Source: Ophiobolus disseminans
Taxonomy: Eukaryota; Ascomycota; Dothideomycetes; Pleosporales; Phaeosphaeriaceae
Length of the DNA: 64,000 nucleotides
Assembly: GCA_010093685.1 (NCBI GenBank)
Contig: MU006231.1
Span: forward strand, 544,428 to 608,427
Direction of reading: 5' to 3'
In this document: piece after piece, positions 20,039-30,544 of the stretch
Layout of the letters: the number at the start of each line of letters is the position of its first letter
Numbering within the stretch: the stretch's first letter is position 1
Notes under the pieces: model-generated
The model's database searches: none
Told to the model about the DNA's origin: nothing
What the model saw: only the letters and a program-made list of their open reading frames with translations
Translations under genes and position numbers: made by a program

Positions 20039-21743
20039 TCAGCTCGCCCGTCTAGAATCCTTTCTACGTCTAGAAACTCTTCCACCGCTACCTCCTAACA
20101 TCCTAATACTAATCTTTTCGATCTTGACTATTCCTTGTCTCAGGTATCTGCTGTGTCTACTTGCTACGCCCGTGGGGTCGTAAATGTACTGTCTGCCTTG
20201 GTAGGTGCGCACAAGGGGGACAGGCTTAATGGAGAGCTCTGTTGCGGACTGCGGATAGAGTCGCTGCAGGATGAAGTGTGTACGGCGTGACATGACGCCT
20301 CTCATGGGTGATGGAGGTGCCTCGACTACACGAAAAGGAGACTGATTGTCGGCTAGCATCCGAGGAACAGGAGGTACAGTGAAGCTTGACAGGCGGATTT
20401 GGGGTAGTCTACCAGGACGCCTTTGCTTCCGGGTAGAAGTGGAAGCCTGTGAGCTCTCAGGCCTGTTCGATTCCTGCCTGCTCCTGTGACTAGAATGTGC
20501 ATCAGAGGCAGAGCCTGTCTCAGTTCGGGAAGCAGATCGTACCGACTTGCTTGCGTCCTCGAGTGCTGGGGTTGTGACTGTGCGCACCGTGCCTCTGACG
20601 GCCACACCACCAGTTGGGCCCTCGATCCAAACATCGTAGAGATGACCGTCGTCGAAAGATTTCTTCTTCATGCCGCAAATCCGCATCTGTTCATCGCAGT
20701 ACAGAGGTGCAAGATTCCGATACTCGATTGACTCCAGCACTTGCTTTCCCTTGTACTCCATTCCAATATAGCCGGACATTGCTTGCAGCATGAGTGTCAA
20801 TGACAGTGGCCCATGAACGAGGAGATTACGGTGGCCCTCGACTTTGCGGGCATAGTCCCGGTCTAGGTGGATGAGGTGGGCGTTGAAGGTCAGGGCCGAG
20901 TAGCGGAAGAGGAGTGAGCGGGTGGGTGTCAGTGTGTGAGCGAAGTCGGGGCTCCCGGGAGCTAGAGCTTGTCAGTATTTGGCCGTGGTAGCATGTAGGA
21001 GACTAACGCTCGAGATATTTAACGGCAACCATTTGGCCATTGGCGATGGCCTCCAGCTCAGCCGGCGTCTTCTCCCTGAGGAAGACGAGATTACGCTGTT
21101 CTCTCAGGATTGCATCCCCCCACTCTTCATGGAGCAGCTGGTGCTGGAAGATGGGGCCCCCACGCGCCTGACGTTTGGCTCGGAGGGTGTCTAGTCGCGC
21201 AAACCGGCGGTCAATGGTGACAAAGATCTTGGCGGCGTCGCCGTGTCCTCGCAGTTGCACGTCTTGGATGCGCTCGGCGCAGACTATGAACGAGTCGACG
21301 GCAAACCCCTTCGCCGGGTCATGGTACGCTCCGGGACGCACACGCAATGAGCCTCCACCCCACATGCGCCGTACCCAGGGCTCCCCCGGGCTCTGCAGCG
21401 GGTCTGTACCGTCCGGCAACAGCTCGTCGGCCGGCATCGAGGTATTGAACCACACCATATGGTGGCCCAAGGGCAGTCGCAACCGGCTCCTGCGTGTGCG
21501 AGAGCACCATTCCGGCGGCAAGAAGGTGGAGATGGTGTCTATCAGTTTGTGGTCCGTGTTCACGTCGATGTATTCATGCGAAGACTTCACCTTGCGCCCC
21601 AGCATTTCACTTCGGAGCTGCTGGAACCAGGGCGCATCGTCGGCCGTCGTGGAAGCGTAACAGCGAGTCGGCGTGCATCGCCATGTCGTTCGGTGTGAAG
21701 GAGCTCGTGCCGCCCGGGTCCAACATCGTGTGTAGAGTGACAT
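20039..21743 (-). CDS. Mitochondrial HTD2-like / MaoC-fold hydroxyacyl-thioester dehydratase with long C-terminal extension
   Basis: Exon 1 is 21008-21743 and exon 2 is 20039-20961, giving 552 residues. The ATG at 21743 is followed by an Arg-rich, acid-free start (SLYTRCWTRAAR) and RCYAS, a plausible mitochondrial presequence with cleavage site. The middle shows the FAS1-type dehydratase N-half (GHHMVWFNTSMP, LPDGTDPLQSPG, RRMWGGGSLR) and the hotdog C-half (RYSALTFNAHLIHLDRDYA, then LLVHGPLSLTLM). Relatives dehydrate 3-hydroxyacyl thioesters in mitochondrial fatty-acid synthesis or hydrate C4/C5 acyl-CoAs. After GTVRT, where the domain ends, about 178 Ser/Arg-rich basic residues remain, which is unusual. 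Confidence 0.82.
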
Positions 21744-22144
21744 TGAGGAGAGGTCAAAGTTGACGGTTGCGCATATGGCCTTCGCGTCTCCAGCCAATGA
21801 CGTCGTGCGCGCTCGTCTGGGATCGTGTACATCGTCGCCCTTTCACGAACTCTACAAATGCACAGCGATTTGATCCTGTTGATGCGCAGTGTATGCTTTC
21901 TAAATGGTCTTCACAACTCATGACTGCCAGCAGTATGGGATCACATGACGTTGTGTGAGCGACTGCCTCATCCGGCTGGGTGTGGCTTCCTCACCTCAGC
22001 TGCTCAGCACCTCAGCCTCTTCACACGTCGCCTAGGGCAAACAGCGACCTCAGTTTCAGCCTAGGCACTGCACATTGCTTCAGGATGCATCGTCGACCTT
22101 GCCAAGGTGGGTCCACGCCGCGTCGCATCTAAAGCACGTCCACC
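21744..22144. promoter_or_regulatory. Divergent promoter region
   Basis: 401 bases between the start of the dehydratase gene (minus) and the ZUP1-like peptidase gene (plus). It must hold both promoters. No clear TATA box was seen. Confidence 0.5.
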
Positions 22145-24005
22145 ATGCTAAGCCACCAGAGCCACGATAGCAGCCACGAACCGTCACACCAAGAGCAGCC
22201 GCCCACACACCAGGTGACGGTTTCCTCAAGAGTCCATGCTGGACATCGTGCAGTCGTCACCGACTACGTGACTCCTAATCAGACATCAACTCTCGATCTG
22301 TTTCAGCCTGCGGAAGTCAATTTTGCTGACATGGCGACCGATTCAGGCCTGCTCGCCTGCCCAATGTGCGACTTCAAGGTCTTACCCACCGATGACTATG
22401 TGCTGCAACTTCACTTTGAACAAGTCCATACCACGGACAGTCCCTTCAGAGTAGAAGATGACGCTGAGCCGCAGCCTCCCTCTCTACCACCAAGGCCTTC
22501 CTCGAAGCGCAAGCACGTAGGAGACACGCCTTCCTCTGACGAAGACGAGAACACTGTTACCTGCCCTGAGCCTGACTGCGGCGAAGCTGTTCTTCTCACA
22601 GACTTTAACGACCATCTCGATTACCACGCCGCAGAGACATTATCATTCGACGAGACTACCGGAAAGTATCATTCTCATCATTCATCCGCTACGATGCAGG
22701 GCCTAGCGAGTCAACATCCGCATGGCTTCTCAAAGAGTCAGTTTCTAGACCAAAACTTTTCCACCGATCTTCCAGAGGCCCTGAAGAGGACTGAAGGCCA
22801 TGACAAGGGTCACAAGCTCAAGAAGCATGGGCACCGTCACCGGAGCAGCACCAACAGCAGCGAGAAGAGCACCCTGGCCCGCAGTATCCTTACCTTCAAC
22901 CCCTTCGCGAAGTTGGACAAATCCGTCAAGCCGCCCAACAAGAGCGCGCGTCTCGGTGTAAGTGTTGCATCGCCGATTCCCCGATTGCACAGCTGATGAC
23001 CACAGAAATCTGAACTCGGACCTTATGCCTGGGAAGACCGTATGCCCAAATGGCTACATGAACAACTCGCTGCCGGCCCAAGGATCTCAGTCGTCAATCG
23101 CATCGGTCGCGATGGCCGCCTGATCAAGCAGGAGAAAGTTCAGAACGAGACGCCAGGCATTATACCCATCCTTGCTCAACTGTCCGCCCTCGATCGCTCC
23201 GTAAAGGAAGCTTACTACTGCCACCCGTCAACCCTCCACATCGGCAAAACTCCCCGGGAAGGCGGCTTCTGTGGTTATAGAAACATCCAAATGCTCCTTT
23301 CTTACATCCAAGGCGCCAAGGCTCAAGGCCACGAAGAGTTCCCAGGGCGCACACCTGGTATCCTGACTCTTCAGGACCTCATTGAGAGAGCCTGGGACAA
23401 GGGAATCAACCAAATCGGTCGCATCCAAACTGGCGGTATCCGTGATACGAGGAAATACATCGGTACCCCAGAGGTAGGTTCACCGCTCACAAGACTGCTC
23501 ATGCTGACAGTAAGACAGGCTCAAGCTTTCTTCCTCAGTTCAGAGATTAACTGTGCTGTGGAGATGTTTAGCGACCTGAAGGACCGCAAGATTGAAGCTC
23601 ACGAGCTTCTGCTCGAGGCCATCGAGCGCTACTTTGCGCAGGCAGCCGTTAAGGATGGCTCCAACGTCTACAAGACGCTTCTACCACCCATTTATTTGCA
23701 GCAACCCGGCCACTCCATAACCATTATTGGCTTCGAACGCCGCCGGGACGGTGCATGCAACCTGGTCGTCTTCGATCCCATGTACTCCACGAGTCCTGCT
23801 ATGCATAAGCTGCTTGGCCGGAAGAACATCAGAACCGCTCGCGCAGAGGTCCTTCATGCCTACCGGCGCGGCACACATCAGCTTAGGAAGCATGCCGCTT
23901 TTGAGCTTCTTATGTGAGTATGGTTCTGATGAAATGCTAGAATGATGACTGACCGTGTGTAGGCTTTCGGCAACGCCACCGTTGTTCCCTGCTTGGGATG
24001 TATGA
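22145..24005 (+). CDS. ZUP1/UFSP-like cysteine peptidase (C78 family), Mug105-type
   Basis: Exons 22145-22957, 23006-23473, 23519-23913 and 23963-24005 give 572 residues. Two C2H2-like zinc fingers lie near residues 76-100 (CPMC...HFEQVH) and 138-158 (CPEPDCG...HLDYH). The C-terminal half is the peptidase: catalytic Cys in GGFCGYRNIQMLLSYI, His in PGHSITIIGFERR and Asp in VVFDPMYS. Known members cleave long K63-linked ubiquitin chains (human ZUP1, S. pombe Mug105) or UFM1. With its N-terminal zinc fingers and no sign of a UFM1 pathway here, deubiquitination is favoured. An alternative start is the ATG at 22331. Confidence 0.85.
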
Positions 24006-24170
24006 AACATTCCCCAAGCACCTCTTCCCTTCTCTCATATGCATAGATACCCGGCATATTTAGCCATTTGATCACATACAATTCAATGCTATCCACGTCA
24101 CTTCCCCATTCTACCAACCTCATCACGTCGCCCATCTCAGTCACTATCTGTGCTAAATTCTACGTGTTAG

Positions 24171-25517
24171 GTTCTGCGCCAATTCCCAGACTGTCGCTTC
24201 GTCTACTCTTTCTTCCGTGCGCGCACACTTGGCTACGATGTGTACCCAGAGGATTACTTTCTACCAACCTTTCCCTGGCAACAGTATGGCGGACTGTGGG
24301 TTTGTGACGAAGCTCGCTTCGCTCGCTCACAGCCCTTGAATCCCCTCAATGCTCAAGCTCTACGTCGGATCACCGGCGAAGGCGCCACGTCATCAACGAA
24401 CAGCAGCAACAGTCCAACGAGTCCCTTTGCCAGCAGCGGATTCCACCATTCGCCAGCCACTGATGCCCATATGCGGAATGAGGGTTACGTCCAGCTTCCA
24501 TCGTACGTGCCTTCACTCGACGGCTCGATCAGTGGATACGTTACGACGCCACAACGTAGCGGGAGTAATCCGGTGTTCAACATGGGCAGCCTACAGGCTA
24601 CTGCCCAGCCAAGCCAAGCTACCCGACCCAAACTGTCGCTCTTGACAGATCTCGGTAGGAAGTATCCAGGCTTCCCGACACCGCTCTCGCCAACGCTTAA
24701 TGCAAAGGCATTGTACCCATCGCCCGCGACCGAGCATGGCAGCCGCACCAACACGCCCCGCCCACTCAGTCCTGCCGTTCGCAGCGTCAGCCCGATGAGC
24801 ATCGACGGCTCAGAAATGTGCGGCCCCTCACGTCGCTGTAACTCCCACGGTTATGACCACTACGTTTCATCCATGGGCCTCATCGACAGCGTCATCGCGG
24901 AGAACAAACAGCGAACTGGTGCCTTCCTTAGCCCACCACAATCCCCCCGCTCGCCATCAACATCCTCGCTCAGCTCCACCCTATCTCCCCGCGCAGCCAT
25001 GCTCCGCAGCATATATGACAAATACGACCCTAATCCTGTGATATACTCGTCGTCCTCCTACTCTAGCGACTCACTCGCACCTAAATCTCCTCCGTCGTCT
25101 CCTCGCCTCTCCATCCAGATCTCAAACGGCACCGAAACCACCGCCCAATCACCTCTATCTCCCTCGGGCACCGTACTCGTCTACACGTCTCACCGCCCTG
25201 TCGACAGCGGCCTCCTCGGCGTGACACCACTCTCAGAAGCCCAAGTCGCCGAATACCGTTTCTGGCGCCCGTGCGGGAAACGCGTCTGCGCATTTGGTTG
25301 TGGTGGCGCCCAGGAGGGCGAAGTCGCCGCTGCGAAACGGTTGTTCAAGGACGTCGAGGACGTCGAGGATATTCAGGAGGATGCCAACGGAGGGTTTGGG
25401 CTCGATGGCGCGGAGGAGCAGCAGAGGGGGGAGAGCGTGTGGGCGGGGCGCAGGTTGGTGACGGATTGGAATCGGTTCTTGGGCGGGTTGGAGAGAGAGG
25501 GAGTTGCGAGGTTTTGA
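24171..25517 (+). CDS. Ser/Pro-rich hypothetical protein, 5' end unresolved
   Basis: The frame is open from 24171, just after TAG 24168-24170, which looks like an intron acceptor (TGCTAA upstream, then GTTAG). About 448 codons run to TGA at 25515-25517. The N-terminal part, CRFVYSFFRAR...YPEDYFLPTFPWQQYGG, is folded-looking. The remainder is rich in Ser and Pro with many SPP, SPR and SPT motifs, typical of a phosphorylated disordered protein. The C-terminus regains Trp/Arg/Gly content. The first in-frame ATG is 24471. A convincing start exon was not found in 24006-24170, so the model is incomplete. Function unknown. Confidence 0.6.
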   Translation, partial: VLRQFPDCRFVYSFFRARTLGYDVYPEDYFLPTFPWQQYGGLWVCDEARFARSQPLNPLNAQALRRITGEGATSSTNSSNSPTSPFASSGFHHSPATDAHMRNEGYVQLPSYVPSLDGSISGYVTTPQRSGSNPVFNMGSLQATAQPSQATRPKLSLLTDLGRKYPGFPTPLSPTLNAKALYPSPATEHGSRTNTPRPLSPAVRSVSPMSIDGSEMCGPSRRCNSHGYDHYVSSMGLIDSVIAENKQRTGAFLSPPQSPRSPSTSSLSSTLSPRAAMLRSIYDKYDPNPVIYSSSSYSSDSLAPKSPPSSPRLSIQISNGTETTAQSPLSPSGTVLVYTSHRPVDSGLLGVTPLSEAQVAEYRFWRPCGKRVCAFGCGGAQEGEVAAAKRLFKDVEDVEDIQEDANGGFGLDGAEEQQRGESVWAGRRLVTDWNRFLGGLEREGVARF

Positions 25518-26149
25518 GGAGTGAGGATAGACAGGAGATGGATTGAGGAGTGATGCTGCTGCTGCTGCTTCATCTGAAGTCGTGTGGAGACGCGTTTCTT
25601 TGGCTGAGTATTTGATATTTTTGGCGTTTTGGGGTTTGGATAAACACATACCCTCGTTGTTAGCTTGTTTGTTTGGTCAATTTTCTTCTTACGCTGAATG
25701 CTATTCTATTCTATTGTCCAAGCTATCCCAGTGCAGTGTCACATATTAGAAACGTAGCTGTGAAAGCGTGAGAGCTAGGAACGGGTATCCATTTGACTAA
25801 CGCCAGACCGTCTGATTACGGTAATGCTATATACTATGCTCCTACCTCAATCTAGCCAGCTATGTGCCAAACCCAACCCCATTCGGAATCGCTCTCCTCA
25901 ATACTAATCACCCTCGATCGGACACATGCCTCAAACTTAGAGTTGAGGATCCATTCAGGCACTACTAATGGAAGCAGAATAGTAGAACCTACAGAGGACA
26001 GCATTCGTTTACGCGTGGCGCAGTCGAGAGCGCGCGTTGGCGTGCTTGGGCAGGGTGTTGCTGACGTCTTGGAGTGTGTTGATGTGGTGTTGTGAACGTC
26101 CTATTTGGAGGAGCCCTGTATTGTACAACTGTGTGCATGCTATTACTTT
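25518..26149. other. Convergent intergenic region
   Basis: 632 bases between two gene 3' ends. A short CTG run (about five units) sits at 25554-25569. Nothing else was recognised. Confidence 0.5.
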
Positions 26150-27328
26150 TTAGTCGCTATCGTCGTCGCTGCCGTATCCGACCAGTGGTCCAGTCATTGC
26201 GGCAGGTCGCTTGTTCGCCGGTATGGCTGTATATCCCTTGAGCGCAGCCAGCGTCGAACTTGACAATATGCCATTTCCACCCTGTGTTTGTTCTGGCTGT
26301 GCAATATCTTCGTACGCCGTCTCTGCAATCTCCAGCATCTTCCGGTCACCCAGGCCACCAGCTTCAATCTCCCGCGCAGCCTCCCAATCGCTCTTTTCCT
26401 TTGCATACCACACCTCATCCGGCGCTTCATATCCTTCCAGGCCGAAGGTGCCTTCGATCTTTCTCCGCTTCTTCTGCTCGGGGTCTCGGCCCTCGATCTC
26501 TGCAACGTAGGATGCTGGTAGGGCTTTGCGGATCGCTTCGGCGGCTTGTTCTTCGATGCGCGCGGCCTCGCGTTTCTGGGACGCTGGGTTCGGGTCGACG
26601 GTTGCCCAGCGCACGTTGAGAATCTCGGAGTGGTCGAGCGACTGATGCGCCATGGCCTCCTTTGCGAATTGACTGTTCGCCTCGTTCAGGTACGTTATAA
26701 ATGCGACGCCACGGGCAGTAAGCACACGCGTCCGTTCAACCTGGCCCCATTCTTGAAAATGCCGAGCGACAATCTCCTCAATGTCGTCTGTGACGTGTAT
26801 CCGTCCGACGTAGAGTGTGCGGTTCTGCCGTTGAAACGATCCAACTCCGCCCATGTCATCGCGGTAATCCGAATGCTTGTCACGACCAAAGCAGTCAATA
26901 TTTGAAGGGAAGATGTCTGTGACGGCGGGCAGGCGGTGGAGGTATTCGCAGTCGACTCCCTTAGGACAGATTCCGCGCGCGAAAAAGAGACAGAAGTAGG
27001 AGCCGGGTGTGCGGTCGGCTTTGGTGTAGCCGGAGTCCTTGGCGACATTGCAGCGACCCTGCGCAGCAGTTTTGCTCAGATAGGCGTCTTCTCGGTCTCC
27101 GCCAGACCACTTATTATACCAAATATTAAATATGGTGCCCGTCGGCGGCGGCGCATCAGTCTTGAACGTCGCAGCATCGACTTGCGGGCGTGCAGGACGA
27201 CGTTTGCGGCGGATGATCTTTTTGACACGCTTGCCCTCTGCATTGGTCGTGATGATGGTCTGCTCCGTGGTTATGGGAGCGAGCTCTGTGGAAGTCGCAG
27301 GCGCGGGTGGCGATTGTATTTCTGCCAT
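26150..27328 (-). CDS. cwc2: Pre-mRNA-splicing factor Cwc2
   Basis: A 392-residue single-exon gene. An early basic stretch KKIIRRKRRPARPQ precedes the Torus/CCCH zinc-finger module (CLFFARGICPKGVDCEYLH, C-x8-C-x5-C-x3-H). An RRM follows (RTLYVGRIHV as RNP2-like, RGVAFITYL as RNP1-like), then a Lys/Glu helical tail ending in an acidic GSDDDSD. Cwc2 belongs to the Prp19-associated complex and contacts U6 snRNA and the intron near the spliceosome catalytic centre. The ATG at 27328 (AAACCATGG) is chosen; an in-frame ATG at 27373 would add 15 residues of low-complexity His/Gln/Arg. Confidence 0.93.
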   Translation of the reverse strand: MAEIQSPPAPATSTELAPITTEQTIITTNAEGKRVKKIIRRKRRPARPQVDAATFKTDAPPPTGTIFNIWYNKWSGGDREDAYLSKTAAQGRCNVAKDSGYTKADRTPGSYFCLFFARGICPKGVDCEYLHRLPAVTDIFPSNIDCFGRDKHSDYRDDMGGVGSFQRQNRTLYVGRIHVTDDIEEIVARHFQEWGQVERTRVLTARGVAFITYLNEANSQFAKEAMAHQSLDHSEILNVRWATVDPNPASQKREAARIEEQAAEAIRKALPASYVAEIEGRDPEQKKRRKIEGTFGLEGYEAPDEVWYAKEKSDWEAAREIEAGGLGDRKMLEIAETAYEDIAQPEQTQGGNGILSSSTLAALKGYTAIPANKRPAAMTGPLVGYGSDDDSD

Positions 27329-28759
27329 GGTTTTGTGGATGAGAGAGTGTTGACGTTGACGTTGATGTTGCATAGAACTTTGTGAATCGCGCTAGGCTGA
27401 CGCTAGCGCGAGGCTGCAGAACCGCACGTGACATAACCCTGCACTTTCGCCCACGGTTCAACTTCTCTCGCCGCTTTTCAACCTTCCTAATCAGGCAGGT
27501 CTTCCAACACTGTAGTATAATGCACCTCCTCGCTCTCTCAAAAGTTTGTCGACACGATACAGAGCACCTTTTTAGTTCGTAGGAAGTGGCCAACGACCTC
27601 CAGGCTCCTTGTGGGCTACAAATCCACCAAACATTTCTTCAAGATTTCAACTTCCCAACTAGGCAGGAACTCTATCGCCGTGGATTGTAGTACCATTCTG
27701 TTCACTCCAGGAACCTTCGACGCCATGCACGCTATCCTTCTGTACGTGAAAAGTGCCTAGCGACCTCTACCTTTTCTGCTCCAACTGAAGCTTCATCTGC
27801 AGCTCCTTAAATCCCAACCTTCCTAATCGAGTAGATTGCCAGCCTGGTGTCAATTTCGCGACCTTTAGTTAGCTCGCTCTAGCGACCTCTAGTGACTTTC
27901 ACTACAGTTTCTGTAGCACGAAAAGCGTTCACCAACCTTCTAGCTACACTCTGCATCAAATGTTACCTGCTAGATCAACCTTCCTATTTAGGCAATTACG
28001 CTATATCCTATTGATTGCTGTGGAATTCTGCATTCTGCATTCGAGCGCTACTTTCACTTCAATGTGGCTAAGTTCAACCTGCCTAAACAGGCAACTTCCC
28101 AGCATCCATTGATTGCAGTACATATTGTTCACTCCTGGAGGCCTCAGCGCAGCCTCTTTCCACTCGTAAAAAATTGCTAAGAACCTCCACGATTATTGTT
28201 CTATACAACCAGCCTAAACAGGAGACTCTCTTGCAGGTGTAGATTGCAGTATATATTATTCACACAACTAGACCTCTGAATAGCTTCACAAAACATCGGG
28301 ACAGATCCACGAATCACTATAGCTCCAACCTGCCTAAATAGGCAATTTCCTTACGGGTGTCAATTCTCTGTTGTTTCGTGGTGCATCTGCGCACTGCACT
28401 GCGGTTTCAACCTGCCCATTGCGGCAGGTAATAGATTACTGTCCATTGTAGTATTTCTGGTGAACCTTAGAACCTGAGAGAATGGACATGACGTCTAACG
28501 CTTGGCAAGTATTTTGTACGGTCCTAATATTTACGCACCTCCTTGGTGCTCATTCTGCCTACACTAAAACCACCATTTAAAGGATATAGTCGTCGATTAT
28601 GTGGCTTAAGAGCATGTTGATTTTAGGATTTACTCGTCGACCAAAATCCATGCCACTCCCATCCCTAGATTTATTCCTCTGCTCTCCACGCCTTTGTTGT
28701 CCCCCATACCCAATACCCTCCCTTTCCGCATCAACACTTCGTCCCATGACTTCGATCTG
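27329..28759. other. 1.4-kb gene-free region containing a hairpin repeat array
   Basis: No ORF is convincing. The right end (28430-28759) has no recognised structure. The left 1 kb holds eight degenerate repeats, listed separately. The part next to 27328 is the cwc2 promoter and leader. Confidence 0.6.
27482..28428 (+). repeat. Array of eight degenerate hairpin repeats (CCTGCCTAAAYAGGCA type)
   Basis: Copies of an imperfect inverted repeat occur at 27482-27499, 27651-27667, 27818-27834, 27979-27995, 28078-28093, 28209-28224, 28329-28344 and 28411-28428. Spacing is 80-170 bp. The best are TGCCTAAATAGGCA (28331) and CCTGCCCATTGCGGCAGG (28411, six-base-pair stem). Each is led by TTCAA or a variant. 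In at least five units a box near GATTGYAGTA follows 10-35 nt later (about 27509, 27683, 28110, 28242, 28444). Two units add a TTCACTCCWGG tail, and CGACCTCYA occurs after several. No coding potential is seen. A tandem-derived noncoding array is seen; its function is unknown. Confidence 0.6.
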
Positions 28760-29059
28760 CTAATCCATCATCTCATGCCAATCATTTATGGCTGTACCAC
28801 CAATCAGACGCGGACGTCTCGACGATCCATAAAGCTTCAGTCTGCGTGCTTCTGTCGCTTCTTCGCCTTGTTCGCGAAAGACTCGACGCACTTCTACAAC
28901 CTGTGCTTTGTCAAAACATGCAGCTGCCTGGTCGTCGCGGTGCTGTACGTCGTGTGTTGGCGCGGCTCCTTGGATTTGTGTGCGATAGATTTCCATCATT
29001 TCGCGCGAAGCTTGGATTTCTTGTTGGCGGCGGCGGGCGCGGCTGCGGGACTGGTGCAT
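28760..29059 (-). CDS. Possible small basic/charged protein
   Basis: A 99-codon frame from ATG 29059 to a stop at 28760. It starts with an Arg-rich helix (SRSRARRRQQEIQASREMM) and continues with Lys/Arg/Glu-rich sequence. Its composition looks coding-like and the plus-strand alternative is less regular, but no family was recognised. It may be a genuine small gene or chance. Confidence 0.3.
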   Translation of the reverse strand: MHQSRSRARRRQQEIQASREMMEIYRTQIQGAAPTHDVQHRDDQAAACFDKAQVVEVRRVFREQGEEATEARRLKLYGSSRRPRLIGGTAINDWHEMMD

Positions 29060-29440
29060 GTTTGTGTCAGAAGTTGAAGCGGATTCCACTGCTAGGGATT
29101 GTTTTAAGAGACCTCGTACGACTGAAGACGTTGGTAGGTGGGGGGTTGGTGAGGTCGTGATGCTGTAGTTGTGGGGATGCTTGGTATGCGCAAATGTCAA
29201 TGTTGTGTGATGAATGACAGGCGCTGCAGTGACATGTGTCGTTTCGTGATAGTGCCAAGTATTACCTATGCAAAACGTGATAGGTGAAGCGTGAATGCGA
29301 TTGAAGGTTGTCCAAGGTGGGTTAATGAAGTGTGAGCAAACAGGCGTCTGTATATCTTGCTGAAACTTTGCTCACACTTGCTCTGGAGCACACTTAACAC
29401 ACAACCTACCACGTACGCACGAATATCAGTTCCGGGGAGG
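29060..29440. other. Intergenic, no supported gene
   Basis: 381 bases, presumably the promoter of the repeat-protein gene. No motif stood out. Confidence 0.4.
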
Positions 29441-30544
29441 ATGCCACCAGGTCAGAACGACCCGCTTGCAAGATGGCAGAAAGAGAATCTTGCAGCCCCT
29501 CGGCAATCTTATGGGCAGGCAAAACAGGCACCAGCACCGGTTTACGATGATGGTCCACAGAGAATATCGCGAAGACCGAGTCCTGTCCGGACCCTAATCG
29601 CTGGTCTTTCAAGCCGAATGCCGAATCCTAAAGGTGGATAGAGACCTAAGGTTGAGGGTGAATTTCAGGCCTCTAATCCCACGGTGGACCTATCCAGTCG
29701 CATGCCGAATCCCAATGGTGGCTGGAGATCTAAAGTTGGGGGAGAGTCACAGGCCTCCAGTCCAGCCATTGGTCTCTCAAGCCGTATGCCAAACCCAAAC
29801 GGAGGGTGGCGCCCCCGCGATCCCCAATCTCAGACACCATGTCCAAGCGTTGGTCTCTCAAGGCGTATGCCAAACCCTAACGGCGGATGGCAGCCGCCCA
29901 TGTCCCAGTCTCAGACATCCAGTCCAACTCTAGGTTTATCAAGCCGCATGGCCAATCCTAACGGAGGCTGGAAACCCAAATGTCCTGATCGAAGCCCTTC
30001 GCCGAGTGCTTATAGTCTGTTATCACCAGCAGGCAATGGGTCCAGGAGCGGTAGAAAGACCTTGACGGACGAAGAAAGGGTCAGATACCCAGGTAGCGAC
30101 ACACGCTGGCCACTCCCAAGCGACGTCGTGGACAAGCCCTACCACTTCCTGTACACCGAAAAGGGCGTCACAAAAGCCATATACTACCATCTCGTCTACC
30201 AAAGCACTTCTCCAAAGGCCCAAGAATGGTTAAACGTCATCCTCGACAAAGCGTTCGAGGAGGCTGACAATATCCCCCAGGGCGAGGATCCACAAATAAC
30301 CATCATGAATGTGCTGAAGAGTAGGAAATTAAAGGTGCTAAGCGATGGAGTAAGGGGAAAGGTTTGGCTATTGGACCAGGGGAGCGCAGGTGTGTGGACA
30401 TGTATTGACGATATTCAGGCGGAGAAGGGCACCGTGAGGCTACCGTCTGGGTATGAGACATTTGAGGAGTTCGGATGGGGTTTGAAGGGGAATCATGAGG
30501 ATATTTTGTTGATTAGTCGGCCGGGGGAGCCGAACACAAAGTAA
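29441..30544 (+). CDS. Repeat protein with in-frame TAG, unknown C-terminal domain
   Basis: One frame runs from ATG 29441 to TAA 30542-30544, broken only by TAG at 29639-29641. Residues 50-190 hold five tandem units of 27-28 residues built on LSSRMPNPNGGW. The TAG occupies the Trp position of the first unit, where the other four have TGG. About 300 sense codons follow it, with a globular C-terminus (PYHFLYTEKGVTKAIYYHL, then GYETFEEFGWGLKGNHEDILL). The frame looks selected on both sides of the stop. It may be a recent nonsense allele, a readthrough site, or translation may begin at a later ATG. No homology was recognised. Confidence 0.55.
29606..29969 (+). repeat. Five tandem coding repeats of about 81-84 bp
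   Basis: Units begin at about 29606, 29690, 29774, 29855 and 29936. Each encodes LSSRMPNPNGGW or a close variant followed by a variable Ser/Pro/Gln linker. Nucleotide similarity is high between neighbours, so the array is evolving by recent duplication. Confidence 0.8.

Noticed and set aside
29606..29969. Regularly spaced repeats considered as a CRISPR array
   Set aside because: Spacing is codon-aligned, the repeats are coding and imperfect, and the host is a fungus.
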